Origin: Pyrinomonadaceae bacterium
GTDB lineage: Bacteria > Acidobacteriota > Blastocatellia > Pyrinomonadales > Pyrinomonadaceae
Assembly: GCA_013812565.1 (NCBI GenBank)
Contig: JACCTF010000063.1
Span: forward strand, 1 to 5,948
Direction: 5' to 3'
Length of the DNA stretch: 5,948 nucleotides
The translations under genes and the position numbers were made by a program. Positions 1 to 4,725 of the stretch are shown piece after piece. Positions within the stretch are counted from its first letter, which is position 1; the number at the start of each line of letters is the position of its first letter. The notes beneath the pieces are model-generated. The model did no database searches and had not been told where the DNA came from. It was given only the letters and a program-made list of their open reading frames with translations.

Positions 1-258
1 GGCCAAGTCTATTTCGCTCGGAAGCAGTACGAGTCGGCGCGGAATAGTTTAGAGCGAGCCGTTGCGCTAGAGCCGTCGCTGCAAAAGGCGCACTACTACC
101 TCAGCATGACCTATGCCCGGCTTGGCAACAAGGAAGCGGCGGCGCGTGAGGCCGAGCTTGCCGCCACGCTGGAGCGAGAGCAGAAGGATAAAAGACGAAC
201 CGTTTTACGTTTGTTGGAGATGAATTCTACGTCGGCAGCGGATGCAGAGAAACCATGA
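1..258 (+). CDS. TPR-repeat protein, C-terminal fragment (5' end outside window)
   Basis: Frame 1 is open from the window edge to the TGA at 256-258 and gives the last 85 residues of a longer protein. Two helix-turn-helix units fit the tetratricopeptide consensus. The first has the pattern Y-x3-K-x-Y-x2-A-x3-L-x2-A-x2-L-x-P over about residues 4-25. The second, about residues 30-58, includes YYLSMTYARLGNKEAAAREA. After these comes a charged helix rich in Glu, Lys and Arg and a short polar tail, which is how TPR arrays often end. TPRs are protein-protein interaction scaffolds. Any catalytic or export domain would lie upstream and cannot be seen, so the function is open. The gene is on the same strand as the GH51 gene and ends 60 nt before it, so co-transcription is plausible. 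The fold call is fairly secure; the protein's role is not. Confidence 0.8.
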   Translation, partial: GQVYFARKQYESARNSLERAVALEPSLQKAHYYLSMTYARLGNKEAAAREAELAATLEREQKDKRRTVLRLLEMNSTSAADAEKP

Positions 259-311
259 GATTCAGCTTGTTGATAGTGCTTGAGATTTTCATTTCATCCT
301 CAAAGGATTGA
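255..311 (+). other. possible 18-codon overlapping mini-ORF
   Basis: An ATG at 255 overlaps the TPR gene's stop codon (ATGA, 255-258) and opens an 18-residue reading frame, MRFSLLIVLEIFISSSKD, ending at the TGA at 309-311. That is 7 nt before the preferred GH51 start. The peptide is hydrophobic and resembles the beginning of a signal peptide. It could couple translation of the TPR gene to the GH51 gene, be a decayed signal sequence, or be chance. I see no dedicated ribosome binding site for it beyond what coupling through the ATGA overlap would provide. Confidence that it is translated is low. Confidence 0.15.
302..307 (+). promoter_or_regulatory. ribosome binding site of the GH51 gene
   Basis: AAAGGA lies 11 nt before the ATG at 319 and 17 nt before the ATG at 325. 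It supports a start at 319, or less well 325. The in-frame TTG at 280 has no purine-rich site in front of it, so the longer version of the protein is unlikely. Confidence 0.5.
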
Positions 312-318
312 GCTACAG

Positions 319-1965
319 ATGATTATGGAACGACGAGAATTTCTGCGCGGTGCGGCAGCAGGCAGCATGGCGTTGCTCACCCCTTATGGAGTTCAGCGAA
401 TGGAAGCGCGTGTGGAAGTTTTGCTTGACGAACCCATTGGCACGATCTCCCCTGATCTGTACGGCCATTTTGCGGAGCACCTCGGCGGGGTCATCTACGA
501 TGGTATCTGGGTCGGTGAGAACTCGAAGATCCCGAACACGGGCGGCATCCGCACAGCGCTCATCGACCACATGCGCCGGATCAAACCTTCTGTTGTGCGA
601 TGGCCCGGCGGCTGCTTTGCCGATAGCTACGACTGGCACGATGGCGTTGGGCCACGGAGCGCGCGTCCGCGCCGCACCAACTTTTGGATTGATGATCCTT
701 CGATGCCCCAAATCGACGGCCCGCATAAGTATGACCCCAACCACTTCGGCACTAATGAGTTCATGCGGTTCTGCCGACTCACGGGCGCGCAACCTTATCT
801 CGCAGCCAATCTACGCAGCCTGCCCGCGAAAGACTTTTACGGATGGGTTGAGTATTGCAATGCTCCGGCCGGGCAGACGACACTCTCCGATCTGCGTGCG
901 GCGGGCGGCGAGCGCGAGCCGTTCAATGTTCGCTTCTGGGGCATCGGTAATGAATCGTGGGGCTGCGGCGGCAACTTCACCGCCGACGAATACGCCGTGG
1001 AGTTTCGTCGCTTCACCGCATGGGTGCCGCGCTATGGCGTGAACCTCGCCCTTGTCGGTGCCGGGCCAAACGGCGGCGACCTGGAGTGGACCAGACGCTT
1101 TTTCAACAAGCTGGTTGAGAAGGGCCAAGGTCAGCTCGGCAATCTTTATGGGTGGGCGCTTCACCATTACTCCTGGAACGTGAGCCGTGGTCAGACCACC
1201 GACTGGGTTAAAGGCAAAGGCGATGCTCTGAATTTCGATTTAGAAGAATGGTACGAGCTGCTGCGCGAAGCTGATCGGATGGAAAATCTCATCGCCGCGC
1301 ACTGGGCCGTAATGGGCGAGGTGGACCGAACACATCGTGTGAAACTCATTGTTGATGAGTGGGGATCGTGGCACCGCCCCGGCACTGAAGCTCATCCGAC
1401 TCATCTGCTCGGTCAGACCTCCACGCTGCGCGATGCGCTGATCGCTGCCCTAACTCTAGACACGTTCAATCGTCATGCCGACAAAGTGGTGATGGGGAAT
1501 GTCGCACAACTCATCAACTGTTTACATTCGCTGTTTGTCGCTCACGAAGACAAGTTTATCGTGACGCCGAACTTTCATGTCTTTGAGATGTATGCGGCTC
1601 ATCAGGGAGCCACAGCCGTGCGCACACTTTTCTCAGCCCCGCGCGTGTCGCACACGCGGCTCGGCAAACCGGCTTCCTTCTGGGGATTGGAGGGCTCCGC
1701 TTCGTTACGTGGTAAACAGTTGGTGCTCACGGTAGTCAACCCGCATGCCAGCGAAGCGCGGGAGACGGAGATTGTGGTGCGCGGAGCACGCGTGGGGTCG
1801 TGTCAGGCGCGGGTTCTGTCAGCGACCGATATTCACGCGCACAACAGTTTCACTAATCCGCGTGCTCTGGAACCTCGTGAACAGATGGTGAGCGTGAGCG
1901 GCGGGTTGTTTGTGTATCAGTTCTTGCCCGCTTCGGTGACGCGCTTACAGTTGACTTTGACGTGA
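319..1965 (+). CDS. GH51 alpha-L-arabinofuranosidase-like enzyme with Tat-type N terminus
   Basis: This 548-residue protein (numbered from the ATG at 319) matches retaining alpha-L-arabinofuranosidases of family GH51, which release terminal arabinofuranose from arabinan, arabinoxylan or arabinogalactan. The N terminus carries a twin-arginine motif, ERREFLRG (residues 4-11), and a short, weakly hydrophobic Ala/Gly/Leu stretch. This suggests Tat export, but no clear A-x-A cleavage site is visible. The (beta/alpha)8 barrel spans about residues 35-365, with RWPGGCF at 94-100. The probable acid/base is Glu212 in GIGNESWG, and the probable nucleophile is Glu347 in VDEWGSW. A conserved WALHHYSW segment lies around residues 279-286. 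A C-terminal beta-sandwich follows from about 375 to 548. The length is ordinary for GH51 (about 500 residues plus the leader). A TTG at 280 would add 13 residues but lacks a ribosome site, and starting there would bury the Tat motif inside the protein. Family assignment is strong; exact substrate is unknown. Confidence 0.93.
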   Translation: MIMERREFLRGAAAGSMALLTPYGVQRMEARVEVLLDEPIGTISPDLYGHFAEHLGGVIYDGIWVGENSKIPNTGGIRTALIDHMRRIKPSVVRWPGGCFADSYDWHDGVGPRSARPRRTNFWIDDPSMPQIDGPHKYDPNHFGTNEFMRFCRLTGAQPYLAANLRSLPAKDFYGWVEYCNAPAGQTTLSDLRAAGGEREPFNVRFWGIGNESWGCGGNFTADEYAVEFRRFTAWVPRYGVNLALVGAGPNGGDLEWTRRFFNKLVEKGQGQLGNLYGWALHHYSWNVSRGQTTDWVKGKGDALNFDLEEWYELLREADRMENLIAAHWAVMGEVDRTHRVKLIVDEWGSWHRPGTEAHPTHLLGQTSTLRDALIAALTLDTFNRHADKVVMGNVAQLINCLHSLFVAHEDKFIVTPNFHVFEMYAAHQGATAVRTLFSAPRVSHTRLGKPASFWGLEGSASLRGKQLVLTVVNPHASEARETEIVVRGARVGSCQARVLSATDIHAHNSFTNPRALEPREQMVSVSGGLFVYQFLPASVTRLQLTLT

Positions 1966-2003
1966 CACTGGATTATTCGGAGATGAGCTTAGGGTACAGA
2001 ATT

Positions 2004-2106
2004 TTCACCCCGGAGACACAGAGTGTACGTCGAAGACTCGCAGAGAGTTGAACGGTTAACTCTCTGCGTGGACTCCTCGGTTCTTTGCGTCTTCGGCGGC
2101 GGTGAG
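2004..2106. repeat. intergenic imperfect palindrome, CACAGAG/CTCTGYG type, copy 1
   Basis: The gap after the GH51 gene holds a long imperfect inverted repeat. The core is a perfect 11-bp stem, CGCAGAGAGTT (2039-2049) against AACTCTCTGCG (2058-2068), around an 8-nt loop. Outside it, CGAAGAC (2031-2037) matches GTCTTCG (2089-2095). At the edges TCACC (2005-2009) matches GGTGA (2101-2105). The left arm also contains GACACAGAG (2015-2023). This layout, TTCACC followed by cACAGAG-like units and their reverse complement, resembles intergenic repeats I recall from Acidobacteria, Planctomycetes and deltaproteobacteria. A related element lies at 4615-4700. It could be a mobile palindromic repeat or serve as a transcription attenuator. 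There is no U-tract, so it is not a standard terminator. Confidence 0.6.
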
Positions 2107-2148
2107 TGTTTTTCATAGTCTACCAATCCTGTGTGGTTCGATTTAGAG

Positions 2149-2162
2149 CACGCTGAAGCGTG
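2149..2162. repeat. small hairpin upstream of the DUF4440 gene
   Basis: CACGCT (2149-2154) and AGCGTG (2157-2162) form an inverted repeat. It is realistically a 5-bp GC-rich stem closed by a TGAA loop. It lies 30 nt before the chosen ATG at 2193 and 18 nt before its ribosome binding site. It may structure the 5' leader or be a small dispersed repeat. The pairing is visible in the sequence, but the function is unknown. Confidence 0.35.
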
Positions 2163-2180
2163 AATTCTGAACATGAAGAT

Positions 2181-2186
2181 GGAAGG
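2181..2186 (+). promoter_or_regulatory. ribosome binding site of the DUF4440 gene
   Basis: GGAAGG lies 6 nt before the ATG at 2193. It decides the start in favour of 2193 over the in-frame GTG at 2160, which has no such site and would put 11 polar residues in front of a good signal peptide. Confidence 0.65.
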
Positions 2187-2192
2187 TTCCAG

Positions 2193-2657
2193 ATGAAAAC
2201 GTTTCGCACTTCCTTGTTAATGATTTTGATTGTTGTACCTGCCTGCGCTGCTATGGCTCAAACGGAAGCAGCAACGAGCAACCAGTCTGAGATGACTTTG
2301 ATCACTCAACAGATCGAAGCCACTAACCGACGGATGGAAGAGGCTTTCAGACGCAACGACATGTCGGCCGTCGCACGCTTCTACGCAGACGACGCGACGA
2401 TGTTCTATTCCAGAGGCCAAAAGGTTCATGGGCGCGAAGCGATTGATCGCTATTGGACCGGCATCAAGGAGCCGAAGGATTGGAAGCTACAGGTGGTCGA
2501 GATTGGCGGCGACAGGGAGACAATCTACCAAGTCGGGAAATCCACTCTCACATCAGGGCCGGTCGGCAAACAGGGTACATACGTCTGTGACTTCGTGTTG
2601 ATCTGGAAAAGACAAACGGATGGCACCTACAAAATCCATGTTGATATCTACAACTAA
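2193..2657 (+). CDS. exported SnoaL/DUF4440-like (NTF2 fold) protein
   Basis: A 154-residue protein that starts with a signal peptide: MKTFR, then a hydrophobic core SLLMILIVV, with likely cleavage after AMA at residue 22. Cys18 in VPAC also gives a weak lipobox-like site, so a lipoprotein is possible. The mature part fits the SnoaL/DUF4440 branch of the NTF2-like cone fold. An N-terminal helix contains RMEEAFRRNDMSAVARFYAD, followed by DDATMFYSRG and a GREAIDRYW helix. Alternating strands then run to the C terminus, ending FVLIWKRQTDGTYKIHVDIYN (the 'W-x-h-x-x-D' closing hairpin). Such domains bind small ligands or act as small isomerases or cyclases, but many have no known activity. No catalytic residues can be assigned here. 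The stop codon lies 33 nt before the GH2 gene, so the two are probably co-transcribed and the product is likely periplasmic or outside the cell. Family call is good; role unknown. Confidence 0.85.
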   Translation: MKTFRTSLLMILIVVPACAAMAQTEAATSNQSEMTLITQQIEATNRRMEEAFRRNDMSAVARFYADDATMFYSRGQKVHGREAIDRYWTGIKEPKDWKLQVVEIGGDRETIYQVGKSTLTSGPVGKQGTYVCDFVLIWKRQTDGTYKIHVDIYN

Positions 2658-2690
2658 CTTTACTCATAAGTTACAAGCGAGAAGGAAATG

Positions 2691-4553
2691 ATGAAAACAG
2701 AGATGAGAAGTTGTCGCAGTGTGCTGCTTGTGCTCGTCGTGATGATGCTCGGAGCTGTGACAGTTGAAGCGCAATCCCCTGGCGTTCCGCGCGCCGAGCA
2801 TCCGCGCCCTGATCTGGTACGTGCCGATTGGCAAACTCTGAACGGACGTTGGGAGTTTGAGTTTGACGATGCGGATCGTGGGTTGGCCGAACGCTGGTAT
2901 AGAGGTGACAAGCGTTTTAGCAGAACGATCCAAGTTCCCTTTGCTTTTCAAACCAAATCAAGCGGAATCGGCGACACGGCTTTTCATGATGTCGTGTGGT
3001 ATCGCCGCGCGGTGCAAATTCCTGAAAACTTTCGGCGCGGGGCTAACGGTGAGCGACGTGTGATGCTCCACTTCGGCGCGGTCGATTACAAGGCGAAAGT
3101 GTGGGTCAACGCCGATCAAGTGGGCGAGCACCGCGGCGGGCATGTCGGCTTTGCCTTCGACATCACCGATTACTTGAAGGCGGGCGACAACGTGATCGTA
3201 GTGCGCGCCTATGACCCTTCGGAAGACAGAACTATTCCGCGTGGCAAGCAATACTGGAAGCCGAAGTCGGAGGCCATATGGTACACGCGCACGACAGGCA
3301 TCTGGCAGCCGATTTGGATTGAAGCGGTTGCGCCCATCCACGTCGCACGCCTGCGCATCACGCCCGACATTGACAACTCGCAAACTCAGATCGAAGTCGT
3401 TCTCAACCGTCAATCCGGTGACGCGCGTCTGCGCCTGACAGCTTCTCTGGGTAATGAGGTGCAAGCGCAGTCGGAGATCACGGCGAAGGCATCCGGCGGC
3501 GCCAACCCACAAACCGTGCTCAAGCTCGACCGGCAAGAGGTGTGGAGTCCTGAGCGACCGACGCTCTACGACCTGCGCGTTGAACTGTTGAGCGCGAACG
3601 GTCAAGTCATAGACCGCATCGACAGCTACTTCGGGCAGCGCAAGGTGCGCGTGCAGAACAATCAGATTTACCTTAACAATGCGCCGTACTACCTGAAGAT
3701 GATTCTGGATCAAGGTTACTGGCCGGAGTCGCTGTTGACGCCGCCGACGGATGAAGCCATACAGTACGACATCAAGATGACCAAGGCGTTCGGCTTTAAC
3801 GGCGCGCGCAAGCATCAGAAGGTCGAAGACCCGCGCTGGTTGTATTGGTGCGACAAGTTAGGGTTGATCGTGTGGGGCGAGATGGCGAACGCCTTCGACA
3901 TATACACGGATGATTACGTCCAGCGCTTTGTTGACGAATGGCAGCAGGCGATGATGCGCGACTATAACCATCCTTCGATCATTGCCTGGACGCCGATCAA
4001 CGAGAGTTGGGGCGTGACCCGCATCCTGACGGACAAGGCGCAGCAGGAGCACGCGAAGACGATGTACCACCTGACGCGCTCGCTCGACTCGACGCGGCTC
4101 GTGCAAGACAACGACGGCTGGGAGCACACTGACGCGACCGACATCTTCGGCATCCACGATTACGCCAGGACGGGGGAAGAGTTTGCGGCGAAATATAAGA
4201 TATTAGAAACCGACCGCAGCCAAGTTCCGCGCAACGGCAGAGAAGCGTTAGCGCTCGGATACAACTACAACGGAACGCCGATTGTACTAACGGAGTTCGG
4301 CGGCATCGCTTACCGGACGGGCGCACCAGGCGCGGCCAACGAATTTGGTTACGGCAATATCGAGCCGACGAAAGAAGCCTTCCTCGCCCGACTCGACGGA
4401 ATCGTAAAAGCCGTGCGTGCCAACAAAGCTATCGTCGGTTACTGCTATACGCAGTTGACTGACGTGGAGCAAGAGATTAACGGGTTGATGACCTACGACC
4501 GCAAACCGAAAGCCGATCCGTCAGAGTTTGCGAAGATTTTCAACCAGCGGTGA
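2691..4553 (+). CDS. exported glycoside hydrolase family 2 enzyme (beta-galactosidase/beta-glucuronidase-like)
   Basis: A complete protein of 620 residues (numbered from 2691) with the three-domain GH2 plan. A Sec signal peptide covers residues 1-27, with core VLLVLVVMMLGAV and cleavage after VEA. The sugar-binding jelly roll spans about 38-215 and includes FGAVDY and TGIWQPIWIE. The Ig-like domain spans about 218-316 and ends at YFGQRKV. The TIM barrel covers the rest. The barrel holds the GH2 signature DYNHPSIIAW (424-433), the probable acid/base Glu438 in INESWG, and the probable nucleophile Glu535 in TEFGG, so it should be an active retaining exo-enzyme. The start is ambiguous: ATG 2688 and ATG 2691 are adjacent. 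The GAGAAGGA site at 2679-2686 leaves only 1 nt before 2688 and 4 nt before 2691, hence the choice of 2691. Substrate within GH2 (galactoside, glucuronide, arabinoside, galactofuranoside) cannot be read from sequence. It follows the DUF4440 gene by 33 nt. Confidence 0.93.
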   Translation: MKTEMRSCRSVLLVLVVMMLGAVTVEAQSPGVPRAEHPRPDLVRADWQTLNGRWEFEFDDADRGLAERWYRGDKRFSRTIQVPFAFQTKSSGIGDTAFHDVVWYRRAVQIPENFRRGANGERRVMLHFGAVDYKAKVWVNADQVGEHRGGHVGFAFDITDYLKAGDNVIVVRAYDPSEDRTIPRGKQYWKPKSEAIWYTRTTGIWQPIWIEAVAPIHVARLRITPDIDNSQTQIEVVLNRQSGDARLRLTASLGNEVQAQSEITAKASGGANPQTVLKLDRQEVWSPERPTLYDLRVELLSANGQVIDRIDSYFGQRKVRVQNNQIYLNNAPYYLKMILDQGYWPESLLTPPTDEAIQYDIKMTKAFGFNGARKHQKVEDPRWLYWCDKLGLIVWGEMANAFDIYTDDYVQRFVDEWQQAMMRDYNHPSIIAWTPINESWGVTRILTDKAQQEHAKTMYHLTRSLDSTRLVQDNDGWEHTDATDIFGIHDYARTGEEFAAKYKILETDRSQVPRNGREALALGYNYNGTPIVLTEFGGIAYRTGAPGAANEFGYGNIEPTKEAFLARLDGIVKAVRANKAIVGYCYTQLTDVEQEINGLMTYDRKPKADPSEFAKIFNQR

Positions 4554-4614
4554 TTGATAGCGAACCAACGTGAGGTAAGCGGTGCATCACGGGTGAGTAT
4601 TGTGAAAGTTGACA

Positions 4615-4700
4615 TTCACCACAGTGACCGGAGAGAACCACAGAGGTTGCGCAGAGAAAACCTCTCTGTGTGCTCTGTGACTCTGCGATCTTTGTGTTAA
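4615..4700. repeat. intergenic imperfect palindrome, CACAGAG/CTCTGTG type, copy 2
   Basis: The gap between the two GH2 genes holds a second degenerate element of the same kind as the one at 2004-2106. It starts with TTCACCACAG (4615-4624). CACAGAG (4639-4645) can pair with CTCTGTG (4673-4679), and GCAGAG (4651-4656) with CTCTGT (4664-4669) using one G-T wobble, leaving a 7-nt loop. CTCTCTGTGTG (4662-4672) differs from CTCTCTGCGTG (2060-2070) of copy 1 at one base. It lies 26 nt before the second GH2 start, so it would sit in that gene's leader or end the previous transcript. There is no run of T directly after the stem. Resemblance to a widespread intergenic repeat family is from memory. Confidence 0.6.
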
Positions 4701-4716
4701 ATCTTGTGTATTGGGT

Positions 4717-4720
4717 AGGA
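4717..4720 (+). promoter_or_regulatory. ribosome binding site of the second GH2 gene
   Basis: AGGA ends 5 nt before the ATG at 4726 and supports that start. A second ATG at 4730 is in another frame. Confidence 0.55.
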
Positions 4721-4725
4721 TTCTA

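Noticed and set aside
350..1042. 230-codon + strand open frame overlapping the GH51 gene
   Set aside because: It is an out-of-frame shadow of the GH51 coding sequence, with a low-complexity Arg/Ser/Ala composition and no motif.
2655..2673. TAACTT/AAGTTA inverted repeat at the DUF4440 stop codon as a terminator
   Set aside because: The stem is only 6 bp and AT-rich with no T-run after it, and the next gene follows closely, so transcription probably continues.
2958..3815. 285-codon open frame on the - strand inside the first GH2 gene
   Set aside because: It lies wholly opposite a gene with clear GH2 motifs and both catalytic residues. Its translation has no recognisable domain and is rich in Arg, Leu and Val, as expected of an antisense shadow at this GC content.
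4609..4614. TTGACA as a -35 promoter box for the second GH2 gene
   Set aside because: No convincing -10 box lies 16-18 nt downstream, and the position falls beside the palindromic repeat, so a single hexamer match is not enough.
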